A stretch of DNA of 53,530 bases from an uncultured Christiangramia sp. (GCF_913046405.1 NZ_CAJWRQ010000007.1:1-53530), one strand, 5' to 3'; counted from the stretch's first letter, positions 1 through 10,061 are shown. Notes: a model not told the origin generated them from the sequence alone. Made by a program: numbers and translations.

Positions 1-81
1 AACAAATTTCGCCGCAATATACTGCTAATTAGAGGAAAACAAAATATTATGTTAAATGGAATGATTCAAAATAAGCTCTAG
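1..81 (+). CDS. possible 3' end of a gene cut by the window edge
   Basis: Frame 1 is open from the first base to a TAG at 79-81, giving 26 residues rich in Lys, Arg, Asn and Ile. It could be the tail of a gene starting before the window, or chance in A+T-rich DNA. No family is recognisable and nothing else supports it. Confidence 0.15.
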   Translation, partial: NKFRRNILLIRGKQNIMLNGMIQNKL

Positions 82-281
82 GAGTGTTAAAGACGTTAAA
101 CAGGGCAATATTATGGACACGATATTTAGTAAAAATCAATTTTGCTAATCAAAAACTTTAAAATTTATTGAATTTGTAATGGAGAAATTTTGATCTCTAC
201 TCTATTAATGAGCGAATTGCATCATTCCTGCATTTTCAAGTCAATTTCTTCGGAAGGGATTTTAGCTTTTATAAATAAAAG
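82..281. other. A+T-rich spacer, no gene seen
   Basis: I see no convincing coding frame, RNA or repeat here. The short frame at 190-411 runs through the pgi terminator into the antisense of pgi and is not a gene. The right end of the spacer holds the T-rich tail of the pgi terminator. Confidence 0.5.
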
Positions 282-308
282 AAGCCTGAAGTTCCAGACT
301 TCAGGCTT
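282..308 (-). terminator. rho-independent terminator of the pgi operon
   Basis: An 11-bp perfect stem (282-292 with 298-308, loop 293-297) sits 29 bp past the pgi stop. On the minus strand it is followed by a T-rich tail (CTTTTATTTAT). It closes the DUF3108-TDO-M23-pgi transcript. Confidence 0.85.
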
Positions 309-336
309 TCATATTATACGTAATAATTCGAACTAT

Positions 337-1968
337 TTAGTTCATATAAAACTTCAACAGATTCTGTGTAGAGGAATCGTGACCTTCAGAATTATTAGAT
401 TCAAAATCTGAAAGAATTTTATTCGCCAGTTGTTTTCCTAATTCAACTCCCCATTGGTCATAACTAAAAATATTCCAGATCACGCCCTGTACAAATATCT
501 TATGTTCATACATGGCAATAAGTTTCCCCAGACTTTCCGGAGTTAGTTTTTGAACCAATAAGGTATTCGTTGGATTATTACCTTCAAATACTTTAAATGA
601 TTTGATCCTATCTATTTCTTCCTGGCTAAACCTCATGGAGCGCAACTCCTCTTTCACTACTTCTTCCGTTTTACCATTAAGAAGAGCTTCAGTTTGAGCA
701 AAATAGTTCGCCATCAATTTATCGTGATGCCCCTGATCTCCAAACAAACTTTCTTTGAAGCCAATAAAATCTGCAGGAATAAGCTTGGTTCCCTGGTGAA
801 TCAACTGGAAAAAAGCATGTTGTGAATTCGTTCCTGGTTCTCCCCAGATGATTGTTCCGGTCTGGTAATTTACTTTCTCACCATTACGGTCCACACTTTT
901 CCCATTACTTTCCATGATCGCCTGTTGCAAGTACGATGGAAATTTATCCAGGTATTGAGAATAAGGGATCACCGCTTCACTTTCAGCGCCGAAGAAATTA
1001 TTATACCATATACTTATTAGTGCCAGCTGTACCGGAATATTCTTTTCGAAATCTGTATTTCTGAAGTGATCATCCATCTTGCGGGCACCTTCCAGAAGAG
1101 ATTCAAAATTGTTGTATCCAATTCCAAGTGCTACTGAAAGACCTACAGCGCTCCACAAGGAGAATCTACCTCCAACCCAATCCCACATCGGGAAAATATT
1201 GTCAGGATCAATTCCGAAGCTTTCTACTTTATTAAGATTGGTAGAAACAGCAACGAAATGTTTGGAAACTTCCTTTTCAGGAGCCTTTTTTAGAAACCAT
1301 TCTCGAACCGTAGTAGCATTGCTTATTGTTTCCATGGTCGTGAAAGTTTTTGAAACTATCACGAAAAGGGTGGTTTCAGGATTTAGATCCTGAATGGTAT
1401 CATGTACATGATCTCCATCTACATTAGATATAAAATGTAAATTCAGATGATTCTGGTAGAATTTCAGGCTATCAGCAACCATTACCGGTCCAAGATCAGA
1501 TCCTCCAATTCCTATATTTACGATATCGGTAAATTTCTTCCCGGTAAAACCTTTGCGTTTCCCTTCGATCACCTCATCAGTAAAAGTTCTGATTTTTTCT
1601 TTTACTTCCTGCACTTCAGGAATTACATTTTCGCCATGCACCTGGACATTCGCGTTTTTTGAAGCTCGTAAAGCAGTATGTAAAACCGGTCTTCCTTCTG
1701 TCTGGTTGATGGCATCACCCTGAAAATATGCATCCATTGCTTCCTTCAAACCACATTCAGCAGCAAGCTTATTCAGTAATTTCCCGGTAGTTTCATTCAT
1801 TCGGTTCTTACTGTAATCCAGATAAAAATCCTCCCATTTAATGGTGAATTTGTCAGCTCTTTCTTCATCGTTATTGAACATATTCTTCATATGTTCAACC
1901 TGGATCTCTTTATAATGATCTTCTAATTCCTTCCAGGCTTTGGTAGTGGTTGGATTTATATTTTTCAT
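337..1968 (-). CDS. pgi: glucose-6-phosphate isomerase
   Basis: Cytosolic enzyme that interconverts glucose-6-phosphate and fructose-6-phosphate in glycolysis and gluconeogenesis. The 543-residue length is normal for the long bacterial form. Visible motifs are the sugar-phosphate loop GIGGSDLG (153-160), [10 protein letters not shown] (205-214), [14 protein letters not shown] (263-276), [19 protein letters not shown] (376-394) and [13 protein letters not shown] near the C-terminus. By comparison with the E. coli enzyme the catalytic residues should be Glu353, His384 and the Lys of GVELGK. The start codon directly abuts the stop of the upstream M23 gene with no spacer, so it is translated from the same mRNA. 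A terminator follows. Confidence 0.97.
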   Translation of the reverse strand: MKNINPTTTKAWKELEDHYKEIQVEHMKNMFNNDEERADKFTIKWEDFYLDYSKNRMNETTGKLLNKLAAECGLKEAMDAYFQGDAINQTEGRPVLHTALRASKNANVQVHGENVIPEVQEVKEKIRTFTDEVIEGKRKGFTGKKFTDIVNIGIGGSDLGPVMVADSLKFYQNHLNLHFISNVDGDHVHDTIQDLNPETTLFVIVSKTFTTMETISNATTVREWFLKKAPEKEVSKHFVAVSTNLNKVESFGIDPDNIFPMWDWVGGRFSLWSAVGLSVALGIGYNNFESLLEGARKMDDHFRNTDFEKNIPVQLALISIWYNNFFGAESEAVIPYSQYLDKFPSYLQQAIMESNGKSVDRNGEKVNYQTGTIIWGEPGTNSQHAFFQLIHQGTKLIPADFIGFKESLFGDQGHHDKLMANYFAQTEALLNGKTEEVVKEELRSMRFSQEEIDRIKSFKVFEGNNPTNTLLVQKLTPESLGKLIAMYEHKIFVQGVIWNIFSYDQWGVELGKQLANKILSDFESNNSEGHDSSTQNLLKFYMN

Positions 1969-3201
1969 CTAGATACTTTTATAGGGAATTTGATCCAGTT
2001 CTGCCCGAATCGATTCAATATGATTTAAATAATCGTCTTTTAGATTGTCTGTGATATGCTCGGCTGAAGGCAGGTTCTGGCGGAATGGATCCACCTGTTT
2101 GCCATTCACCCAGAATCGATAACATACATGTGGCCCTGTGGCAAGTCCTGTACTTCCCACGTAACCTATCACATCGCCTTGCTTAACACTTTGCCCGTTT
2201 CTAACTGCACGCTTACTCATGTGAAGATATTGAGTAGTATATTTTCCATTATGTCTCACTTTAACATAATTCCCGTTTCCGGAGGTATAGCCTGAAGCGA
2301 TCACCGTTCCATTAGCAGTACTTACGATCGGTGTGCTATGTGGTGCAGCATAATCTGTTCCCAGGTGGGCTTTCCATCTTTTCTGAACCGGATGAAAACG
2401 TCTTTTTGTAAACCTTGAAGAGATCCTGGAATAATTTAGCGGAGCTTTCAGGAAAAAACTTTGTAATGCTTTAGCTTCCTCGTCATAAAAACTAGGCTGA
2501 CCAGAAACGCTATCGGTCATATAACTAAAGGCATAATATGGCCTGTCTGAATGTTTAAAAACCGCGGCATCTACCTTTTCAATCCCGGCGAAAATAGTAT
2601 CGTCAATATATTTCTCCTGGTAAACCATTTTGAACTGGTCTCCCTTTTGAAGTTTAAAGAAATCAATACTCCACTGATAAATATTTGAAAGTTCGTAAAC
2701 CAGAAGATTACTCAAGCCCTGAGCCTGCATTGCTTCTGAAAGGGAAGAAGTGATCACTCCGCTTACTTCTCTTTGCTTTATAGTTACCGGTCTTTTTTTC
2801 TTTTCAGCATAGATACTATCCCCAATAGAGACTACCGTATAGTTGATCTTATCATTTTCATAAATGAAATATTGCGGTGTTTTAGCCGAATCTTTTGCTC
2901 TTAGGATCATGTATTTCTTACCGGCAGTAATTCTCGCAGGGTTAAAGGTATCCTTTACTTTTTCTGAAACTTCAAAGACCTTTCCATGATTCACGCCATT
3001 TTGATCCATGATGTAACCAAAACTATCACCAGACCTTATGGTATCCCTAATGACCTCAAAATCATTCAGGATAAAACCATACTGTTTCTCGATCTTAGGA
3101 ATTTTTTTGGTCTCGACCTCATTTACGGCCTGTTCTTTCTCATCGTCATTGCAGGCAGTCATTGCCAGCATTAGCATTACTAATAAGCCTAATTTCTTCA
3201 A
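1969..3201 (-). CDS. M23 family metallopeptidase, lipoprotein
   Basis: Predicted peptidoglycan endopeptidase anchored as a lipoprotein: hydrophobic N-terminus with lipobox LAMTAC, Cys17. Residues 40-250 form the N-terminal region usual for Bacteroidota M23 proteins, and the LytM-type domain covers about 270-372. Zinc ligands His279 and Asp283 (HLGTD) and the catalytic His327 (YLHMS) are present. The usual HxH motif reads His358-Val-Cys360 (TGPHVCYRFW), so the third zinc ligand is cysteine instead of histidine. From memory this variant recurs in Bacteroidota homologues, so it is probably functional. The gene lies 4 bp after the tryptophan dioxygenase gene and abuts pgi. Confidence 0.9.
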   Translation of the reverse strand: MKKLGLLVMLMLAMTACNDDEKEQAVNEVETKKIPKIEKQYGFILNDFEVIRDTIRSGDSFGYIMDQNGVNHGKVFEVSEKVKDTFNPARITAGKKYMILRAKDSAKTPQYFIYENDKINYTVVSIGDSIYAEKKKRPVTIKQREVSGVITSSLSEAMQAQGLSNLLVYELSNIYQWSIDFFKLQKGDQFKMVYQEKYIDDTIFAGIEKVDAAVFKHSDRPYYAFSYMTDSVSGQPSFYDEEAKALQSFFLKAPLNYSRISSRFTKRRFHPVQKRWKAHLGTDYAAPHSTPIVSTANGTVIASGYTSGNGNYVKVRHNGKYTTQYLHMSKRAVRNGQSVKQGDVIGYVGSTGLATGPHVCYRFWVNGKQVDPFRQNLPSAEHITDNLKDDYLNHIESIRAELDQIPYKSI

Positions 3202-3205
3202 GTTT

Positions 3206-4174
3206 TTATGCTTTTTGTTTTTCAGTATTAAATGTGTGGTTCACCCATTGCTTCCCCCAGTTGTTCAGTTCTTCCTGACTCCATAATTCTGGAAAGAAAG
3301 AAACTCTTTGAAAACTTGGCGGTAGAAATTTCTTCCAGTTTGTTCCGCCGGTCGCTTTTATGGTTTCATCTTTCTTGCTCAAATATCGGTAAGCAGCACC
3401 CATATGCATGAGCAACCAGTTAATATTTACATTAACATCAAAGTTCCGAAGAGCCTGTTGTAGATCTTCATTTTGACGATCTTCTTCATGCATGGCCTGG
3501 TAACGCTGATATATGGTGTTTCCGTATACATCTTTTGCAATTCTTAGAAATCGAGGAGTATATCTTTTTTCAAATTGCTTAAGCGTAAGAGTTTTCTCGC
3601 CGGTTTCCAGATCTATACCTCCTTTTTTCCAGTAGATATTCTCAAAAAGTTCTTCGGAAGAGTTTTCTACTGTAAATTCATCTCTCAAATTAAAATCGAC
3701 AAGATTTTCCAAAGGAGTTGAATATAGTTCGATCATCCTGAACTGAGCCGATTGGAATCCACTGGCAGGTAGTAAAGCCATTCTGAATTTCAGAAACTGT
3801 TCCCTTTCCATTCCCTTGATCATTACATCGAAGGAGTCGATAAGTATTCTGAAATACCTATTCATCCTATTTAGCTTTTCAACGAAATAGGCAGATGTTA
3901 GGGTTTTGGTTTCTATGATCTGTTTTTGCTCGTGTATGATGAGCTTAAAGTATAATTCAGTGATCTGGTGATAAGTGATAAAGATCATCTCATCTGGAAA
4001 GTGCGTATTGGTCTTTTGTAAACTTAATAGCGTATCTACACTAATATAATCCCAGTAAGAAAGATAGCGGTCATAAAGCAGACCATCCAGATAAGACCCC
4101 ATATCCTGTCCCGAATTTTTGAACTTTTCTTCAAGCTTTCCAATTCGTTCCGCGATTTCGGGTTTTATCTCCAT
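3206..4174 (-). CDS. tryptophan 2,3-dioxygenase family protein
   Basis: Predicted haem enzyme opening the indole ring of tryptophan to N-formylkynurenine. Of its 322 residues, the recognisable parts are ITYHQITELYFKLI (66-79, the HQ-E-W/YFK substrate-pocket motif), LPASGFQSAQFRMIEL (135-150), the likely proximal haem ligand His257 in LLMHMGAAYR, and the GGTNW loop (276-280) where classical enzymes have GTGGSSG. It is somewhat longer and more diverged than classical KynA, so the family name is safer than a symbol. Start ATG lies 2 bp after the DUF3108 gene; no other kynurenine-pathway gene is in the window. Confidence 0.85.
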   Translation of the reverse strand: MEIKPEIAERIGKLEEKFKNSGQDMGSYLDGLLYDRYLSYWDYISVDTLLSLQKTNTHFPDEMIFITYHQITELYFKLIIHEQKQIIETKTLTSAYFVEKLNRMNRYFRILIDSFDVMIKGMEREQFLKFRMALLPASGFQSAQFRMIELYSTPLENLVDFNLRDEFTVENSSEELFENIYWKKGGIDLETGEKTLTLKQFEKRYTPRFLRIAKDVYGNTIYQRYQAMHEEDRQNEDLQQALRNFDVNVNINWLLMHMGAAYRYLSKKDETIKATGGTNWKKFLPPSFQRVSFFPELWSQEELNNWGKQWVNHTFNTEKQKA

Positions 4175-4176
4175 AT

Positions 4177-4953
4177 CTAATCCATTAGTATACTAAATTG
4201 ATGCTTTAGACCTTTGTAAGCTTCAAGATCGGCATCCAAAGACCCTACGGCCAGGTTTGCTTCAATTTTCACCGGAATTTTGTTTTTATCATCACTAATC
4301 CAGAAAGTAAGACTTTCTTTCTCCTTAAATACTCTTCCGGCCAGTACATAAGGTCTGAATTTCAGGGTTGCAACTTTACCAAACTTAGTTTTAATCGTAT
4401 CACGCCCCAGGAAAACAAGCTTAAAATCGAGGTTTTCGTCATCGATGAACATGTTCAGACGCATCTCATCACCTGGCTCTAACTCGTCGTTTTTAATTTG
4501 GTTGCGAATATAGTAAAATGATGATAACATATCGTGCACATTATGAGGCACAGAATATGATTTTTTCTGATTATTCTTTCGATTGAGAACATGGGCTTTC
4601 TTATCATTATGATCAAAGTCGATCACCAGGTCCTTGGTATAACCGCCTTCGTCAATATTACGTACAAAACGATAAGGTTTGCCAGTTTGCTTATCGATAT
4701 AAGTCTGGTAATCATCATCCACTTTAAAGAACAAGCCTAATAATCCTGTAGATCTACCGCGTCCTTTAATATGATAGACAGGTTTATTCTGAAATTTAGT
4801 TTCATTTACCTCCAGCGTCGCATAACTCGCATTGAAAACTCCATAGTGTATTCTGAATTTGAACCACTCACCTTCGTCAAATGCATCTTGTGAAAACATA
4901 TTTCCCGTGGTAAACACTAGAAAAAGAAAGGTAATTGTAATATAATTTCTCAT
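4177..4953 (-). CDS. DUF3108 domain-containing exported protein
   Basis: A 258-residue protein with a signal peptide (residues 1-21, ending NMFS before QDAF). The body matches the DUF3108 pattern: GEWFKFRIHYG near the N-terminus, an early YHIKGRGRSTG, VDDDYQTYID, and later a conserved metabolic-stability core with LGRDTIKTKFG. The family is found in periplasm or outer membrane and its role is unknown. First gene of the four-gene operon; a promoter is visible upstream at 5014-5045. Confidence 0.82.
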   Translation of the reverse strand: MRNYITITFLFLVFTTGNMFSQDAFDEGEWFKFRIHYGVFNASYATLEVNETKFQNKPVYHIKGRGRSTGLLGLFFKVDDDYQTYIDKQTGKPYRFVRNIDEGGYTKDLVIDFDHNDKKAHVLNRKNNQKKSYSVPHNVHDMLSSFYYIRNQIKNDELEPGDEMRLNMFIDDENLDFKLVFLGRDTIKTKFGKVATLKFRPYVLAGRVFKEKESLTFWISDDKNKIPVKIEANLAVGSLDADLEAYKGLKHQFSILMD

Positions 4954-5013
4954 AGGTTTAATTGTCTAAGTAATAGAATTTTCAGGCGTATGGATGGATT
5001 ACAATTACTATTC

Positions 5014-5045
5014 CAAAAGTATAGAAACAAAAAAACCCCATCAAA
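5014..5045 (-). promoter_or_regulatory. Bacteroidota-type promoter for the DUF3108-TDO-M23-pgi operon
   Basis: On the minus strand a -33 TTTG (5045-5042) is followed by a 20-bp spacer and a perfect -7 box TACTTTTG (5021-5014), about 60 bp before the DUF3108 start. The -33 element overlaps the hairpin that terminates hppD. Confidence 0.6.
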
Positions 5046-5057
5046 TTAATGATGGGG
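5029..5057 (-). terminator. terminator downstream of hppD
   Basis: An 8-bp stem CCCCATCA/TGATGGGG (5036-5043 with 5050-5057) and a run of seven T on the minus strand. It lies about 190 bp past the hppD stop. The interval 5058-5248 holds nothing I can recognise. Confidence 0.8.
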
Positions 5058-5248
5058 AATTTTGTCTTATTAACCAACTAAAACTTAAATTATGAAAAAA
5101 AATTCAATTCTGGTAACCACTCCAGAAATGCGGTGCAAAAGTCTCATATTTCTCCCTTACCCGCAACTCTTAAATAAACTTTAACTAAACGTTTACCAGA
5201 TTGTCATTTATTTCATTTTTCCACTTAAATTTTAGCAGATATTTAATC

Positions 5249-6391
5249 TTAATTTAATGTACCTCGCAAATCCTGTTCTCTTTCAATTGCTTCGAACAAA
5301 GCTTTAAAGTTTCCTTTTCCGAAGGATTGAGCACCTTTTCTCTGGATGATCTCGAAGAACATAGTTGGCCTGTCCAGAACTGGTTTTGTAAAAATCTGTA
5401 ACAAATACCCCTCATCATCGCGATCTACCAGCACTCCCAGCTCTTTTAATGGCGCCAGGTCCTCATCGATATCACCAACACGATCCAGTAGATCATCATA
5501 ATAAGTTTCCGGAACATATAAAAACTCCACGCCTCTATCCCTTAATGCTGTAACTGTTTCAATAATGTTATCTGTAGCTAAAGCTATATGCTGCACTCCG
5601 GCTCCATTATAAAAATCGATATATTCCTCGATCTGTGATTTCTTTTTTCCTTCCGCAGGCTCATTTATTGGAAATTTGATTCTACCATTCCCATTGCTCA
5701 TCACCTTGCTCATAAGCGCGGTATAGTCGGTCGAAATATCCTTATCATCAAATGATACCAACTGGGCGAAGCCCATTACTTTTCCGTAGAATTCCACCCA
5801 TTTGTCCATTTCATTCCAGCCTACATTTCCAACCATATGGTCGATAAACTGTAAACCTGTATCTGGCACCTGCGTTTTGGTATTGTAAACTCTGTAACCT
5901 GGTAAAAATGGTCCGGTATAGTCTTTTCTCTCTACAAAAAGGTGAATGGTTTCTCCATAAGTATGTATTCCAGAGATCACAGCCTTACCGTTTTCATCTT
6001 CCATTACATATGGCTCTACATAAGATTTCGCTCCTCTTTTTGTAGTTTCCTCGTAACTCTTTCTCGCATCGTCCACCCAAAGTGCTACAAACTTTACTCC
6101 GTCACCATGCTTATCTATATGCGCATTGATATCTCCTTCCGGCTGCAATGGTGAAGTAAGAACAACTCTAATTTTCCCCTGTTGCATTACATAGGAAACG
6201 CTGTCTTTACGACCAGTTTCCAAACCTGAATAAGCGATTGGCTGGAAACCCCATGCGTGTTGGTAATAATAGGCCGCCTGCTTGGCATTTCCTACGTATA
6301 GTTCTACAAAGTCTGTTCCCAGGATTGGCAGAAAGTCTTCTGCTTCAGGAACTACTTTTTCTAAATTTAATGATGTGCTATCTTTTGACAT
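5249..6391 (-). CDS. hppD: 4-hydroxyphenylpyruvate dioxygenase
   Basis: Non-haem Fe(II) enzyme converting 4-hydroxyphenylpyruvate to homogentisate in tyrosine catabolism. The 380 residues form two VOC (glyoxalase-fold) halves. Expected iron ligands are visible in the C-terminal half: His185 (DHMVGNV), His268 (GVQHIAL) and Glu347 (FFEIIQRKG). The N-terminal half (about 22-155) is the degenerate non-catalytic copy. It lies 102 bp after hmgA on the same strand, so the two probably act as an operon feeding the next step. Confidence 0.96.
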   Translation of the reverse strand: MSKDSTSLNLEKVVPEAEDFLPILGTDFVELYVGNAKQAAYYYQHAWGFQPIAYSGLETGRKDSVSYVMQQGKIRVVLTSPLQPEGDINAHIDKHGDGVKFVALWVDDARKSYEETTKRGAKSYVEPYVMEDENGKAVISGIHTYGETIHLFVERKDYTGPFLPGYRVYNTKTQVPDTGLQFIDHMVGNVGWNEMDKWVEFYGKVMGFAQLVSFDDKDISTDYTALMSKVMSNGNGRIKFPINEPAEGKKKSQIEEYIDFYNGAGVQHIALATDNIIETVTALRDRGVEFLYVPETYYDDLLDRVGDIDEDLAPLKELGVLVDRDDEGYLLQIFTKPVLDRPTMFFEIIQRKGAQSFGKGNFKALFEAIEREQDLRGTLN

Positions 6392-6493
6392 TGTTGTTAT
6401 TTTAAAGGATGTAAATATGATATAAACTTGAAATCAAATTTCAAAATATTACCACATCGCTCTATCCTGTGCTGATAAATCTTCTTTCATCTC

Positions 6494-7660
6494 TTAATGC
6501 TCTCCATCTAACCAGGACCTGTAATAAGTCTCATCGGCAATTTTCATCGCTTCTTCGGTAAGTTTTAACGGCTTGAAGGTATCTACCATTACGGCCAACT
6601 CTTCAGTTTCTACCTGCCCAATACTTCTTTCTACTGCTCCAGGGTGCGGCCCGTGAGGGATTCCCGCTGGGTGCAAGGATATATGACCTGCTTCAATATC
6701 GTTTCTGCTCATAAAATCACCATCAACATAATAGAGCACCTCATCACTATCAATATTACTATGACTGTAAGGCGCCGGAATGCTTTCCGGGTGATAATCG
6801 TATTTACGCGGACAAAAACTACAAACCACAAAAGCATCAGTTTCAAATGTTTGATGCACCGGTGGCGGCTGGTGAATTCTTCCGGTTATTGGCTCAAAAT
6901 CGTGAATGGAGAACGCGTACGGGTAATTGTAGCCGTCGTACCCAACCACATCAAAAGGATGCGTCGCGTAGACCATATCGAAAATTTCTCCCTGCTTCTT
7001 GATCTTGATAAGAAAGTCCCCTTCTTCATCATTGGTTTCCAGTTCATGTGGCTGGCGTAAGTCTCTTTCACAAAATGGAGAATGTTCCAGCAGTTGCCCG
7101 AACCAGTTCCTGTATCGTTTTGGAGTATAGATCGGTCTACGGGATTCAACGATAAAAAGCCTGTTGTTCTCATCATCAAAATCCATTTTGTAGATAGTCC
7201 CCCTTGGGATCAATAGATAATCCCCATATTTAAAATCAATGTTTCCAAGATGAGTTCTTAGCTTACCAGATCCTTTATGCACGAATATCAATTCGTCTGC
7301 ATCAGAGTTCTTATAGAAATAATCTTCCGTAGAACCTTGAGGAGAAGCGAGAATAATATCACAATCTGCATTGGTCAAAACCGCTTTTCTACTTTGAAGA
7401 TAATCTGGATGCGGAGTGATCTGGAAACCTTTTAAACGGTATGATTTCAGGTTATTTTCAATCGCAACCTTCGGTCGTACATCGTAACTTCCTTTGATTT
7501 CCTTCACCTGAGTCGGGCGATGTTCATGATACAGATTGGAAGACATTCCGTCAAAACCAATCGTTCCAAAAAGTTGCTCATAATAAAGGCTTCCATCAGG
7601 TTTTCTGAAAATCGTATGGCGCTTGTGTGGGATTTTGCCGAGTTTATGATAAAAAGGCAT
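6494..7660 (-). CDS. hmgA: homogentisate 1,2-dioxygenase
   Basis: Fe(II) dioxygenase cleaving homogentisate to maleylacetoacetate, the step after HppD. The cupin-fold protein has 388 residues, about 50 fewer than the human enzyme, which is usual for the short bacterial form. Likely iron ligands are His300 (PYSHSN), Glu307 (SDEVLYYVDG) and His336 (HPAGIPHGPHPG, 330-341). The next enzymes (maleylacetoacetate isomerase, fumarylacetoacetase) are not in this window. Confidence 0.93.
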   Translation of the reverse strand: MPFYHKLGKIPHKRHTIFRKPDGSLYYEQLFGTIGFDGMSSNLYHEHRPTQVKEIKGSYDVRPKVAIENNLKSYRLKGFQITPHPDYLQSRKAVLTNADCDIILASPQGSTEDYFYKNSDADELIFVHKGSGKLRTHLGNIDFKYGDYLLIPRGTIYKMDFDDENNRLFIVESRRPIYTPKRYRNWFGQLLEHSPFCERDLRQPHELETNDEEGDFLIKIKKQGEIFDMVYATHPFDVVGYDGYNYPYAFSIHDFEPITGRIHQPPPVHQTFETDAFVVCSFCPRKYDYHPESIPAPYSHSNIDSDEVLYYVDGDFMSRNDIEAGHISLHPAGIPHGPHPGAVERSIGQVETEELAVMVDTFKPLKLTEEAMKIADETYYRSWLDGEH

Positions 7661-7832
7661 GTGATTATATTTTAAAATCGATCAAAAATGAATTCATTTC
7701 TTGAAAGATTGTTATTATTTCCAGTATTTATTTCGATTTACACAAATATCAAGAAAATTTACCGAAACAATCTTAAATCTAGTGTAAAAACCGGTTACGA
7801 AAACGATAAAGTAATTATAGAAAATTCGTCGC

Positions 7833-10061
7833 TTAGAACCAGAATCCCAGGCTAAAAAACCAGTAACTTTCTTTATTTTCAGGTGAATAGGAATATTTTG
7901 CTTCCAGTGGTCCCATAAATGTTTCAATTCCGTAACCAATTCCGTAGCCATTATAATCGGGCATGCTCAACCAGTTTCCGGTGGTGTACAGATCATCTTC
8001 CACATTGGCAATATTGGCGCTGGCGATAATATGGTTCTTTCTGAAAAGCTCATAGTCGAACTCCAGTTGCGCCTTTATATAACTATCTGCGGAAAGGCTT
8101 AAGAAATCATAACCCAGGAAAGGTTTGAAATTATTGATAAAATCATTCCCGTAACCACCCAGAAAGAAATCCAGCACCTGGCTCTCATCGTTCCCTATCT
8201 TAAAACCGGTTCCTGTACTTATTCGCGTCGTGAATTTGGGAAAAGGCTGGATAGCATAACCTAAACTTCCCTTAGCGATCGAGAACTCCGAAAAATCATT
8301 ATTATAATCTGAAGAATACAGGTAAATATGAAAGTCTCCATCAAAACGAACTCCTTTGGTGGGGAAATATTTATTGTCGTATGAATCGAATTTCACGTAT
8401 CCAAAGCCGCCGGCATAATGGTCATTTGCCAGAACCAGTTCCTGACTTTGGTTAATCGCATCGTTAAACGTATTACTGCTATACTTTAAATATTTGTGTT
8501 CCACTCCTACACCTATTGAAAATACCTGCTGAAATAGTGATTCCACGTAGATCTGATTGGTGAAATCTCTCACCGTAACTTCCAGCTCTCTTATATCCTG
8601 AAATTCACTCAGACCTTCAGTATCTCTGATCCCGTCTAAGAGCAAGCCTTTATCAAAGGTGTTGTAACGAGAATTTATTCCGAAGCTCCAGTAAAAACCT
8701 TTATCCAGGTAATAGTTAAAATTGTAACGCAGGTTATCCCCCACGATAAGGTCCAGAGAAGCCACATCATTAGTAAATAGTAAACTCTTACGGGTAAGAT
8801 TCACCAGTGCCCCACTTTTATAAAGTTCATCATAATGCAATCCCAGTCGCAATAGCATTTTGTTTTCACTTTCCTCGATCTGCATGGCAAGTACATAATT
8901 GCCATTTTCATCTTCGGGTATTAGCTGGTAATTAATTCTCTCAAAGTTACCGGTCGCAGAAAGGTTGTTAATTCCAATATTCAGATCCTCGAAGTTGTAA
9001 GTTTCTTCGTAATCAAGTTTTAATTTACCCTGCACATAAGCTCTGGGATAGGTGTTATTTCCTTCTACTGAAAGTGCACTAATATTAAAACTATCGATCT
9101 TTGGAACCGGTTTCCGAATTAATAAGCTATCATCTGGATCACTTAGCAATTTGAGTTTTTCCAGCATATTGTTTGCGGCCACAGCTCCTGAATCTATGAT
9201 CGCCTGTCCTTTGTCAAAAGCCATGACCGAGAAAGAATTTACATTCGGTTTAATGTAAATATCGGTTTTTGGAGCTTTCTCCTTCATATCATTGATCGTG
9301 CGAAAATTTGAGATCTGACTCATAATTTCGAACACACTTCGTAATTTATCTCTTTTGACAAGACTGTCCTGCACATCCACACCAATGATCACCTCAGCAC
9401 CACGACGCCTTAATTCTTCGATCGGGTAATTATTAGCAACCCCACCGTCTGTGAGCAATTGTCCGTCAATTTTTATGGGACTTAGAAGTGTTGGTATCGC
9501 GCCACTTGCTGAAATTGCTTTAGCCAGTGATCCACTATCCAGAATTACTTCGTCCCCGGTTTCTACATTGGCCGCAATACAGAAAAACGGGATGGGTAAT
9601 TCACTAAAATCTTCCACATCGCTTACATGAATGGTAAGTCTGGAAAGTAAATTGTAAATATTCTGACCTTTAAAAAGTCCGCTAGGAAATGAAATATCAA
9701 AATTGTCAAAAGGTAGCGTGATCGCGTATTTTTCTGAATCTTCCTTTTCATAGAAAGTTTTAGCCCGCCTTGGCAGGTTATCCTGAATTAGAATATCAAA
9801 CTGTGTGGTTCTAAAAATAGAATCAAGTTCGCTGGCAGAATAGCCGGAAGCGTAGAGTCCGCCAATAATTGCTCCCATACTGGTACCTCCAATATAATCG
9901 ATCTTGATGCCTTGCTCTTCAAGGGTTTTTAGCACACCTATATGGGCAAGACCTTTGGCACCACCTCCGCTTAATACAAGTCCAACCTTTGGCCTATCCT
10001 CTTCCTGGCAAATTGCTCCAAAGGAAATGAGTAGACTAAGGATGAAAAGATATTTACGCAT
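7833..10061 (-). CDS. patatin-like phospholipase with POTRA and Omp85-type beta-barrel (type Vd autotransporter-like)
   Basis: A 742-residue predicted outer-membrane lipase. Signal peptide 1-18; patatin domain about 24-215 with oxyanion loop SGGGAKG (31-37), nucleophile Ser61 in GTSMG and dyad Asp205 in TDGGVANN. A POTRA-like segment follows (about 325-400, FNISALSVEGNNTYP), then a beta-barrel to the C-terminus, which ends in aromatic FWF as outer-membrane barrels do. This order matches type Vd secretion (PlpD-like), where the patatin domain passes through its own barrel. The start overlaps the end of uvrC by 8 bp. Confidence 0.92.
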   Translation of the reverse strand: MRKYLFILSLLISFGAICQEEDRPKVGLVLSGGGAKGLAHIGVLKTLEEQGIKIDYIGGTSMGAIIGGLYASGYSASELDSIFRTTQFDILIQDNLPRRAKTFYEKEDSEKYAITLPFDNFDISFPSGLFKGQNIYNLLSRLTIHVSDVEDFSELPIPFFCIAANVETGDEVILDSGSLAKAISASGAIPTLLSPIKIDGQLLTDGGVANNYPIEELRRRGAEVIIGVDVQDSLVKRDKLRSVFEIMSQISNFRTINDMKEKAPKTDIYIKPNVNSFSVMAFDKGQAIIDSGAVAANNMLEKLKLLSDPDDSLLIRKPVPKIDSFNISALSVEGNNTYPRAYVQGKLKLDYEETYNFEDLNIGINNLSATGNFERINYQLIPEDENGNYVLAMQIEESENKMLLRLGLHYDELYKSGALVNLTRKSLLFTNDVASLDLIVGDNLRYNFNYYLDKGFYWSFGINSRYNTFDKGLLLDGIRDTEGLSEFQDIRELEVTVRDFTNQIYVESLFQQVFSIGVGVEHKYLKYSSNTFNDAINQSQELVLANDHYAGGFGYVKFDSYDNKYFPTKGVRFDGDFHIYLYSSDYNNDFSEFSIAKGSLGYAIQPFPKFTTRISTGTGFKIGNDESQVLDFFLGGYGNDFINNFKPFLGYDFLSLSADSYIKAQLEFDYELFRKNHIIASANIANVEDDLYTTGNWLSMPDYNGYGIGYGIETFMGPLEAKYSYSPENKESYWFFSLGFWF

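Noticed and set aside
6644-7060. 138-codon plus-strand open frame
   Set aside because: Antisense to hmgA; composition is that of a shadow frame.
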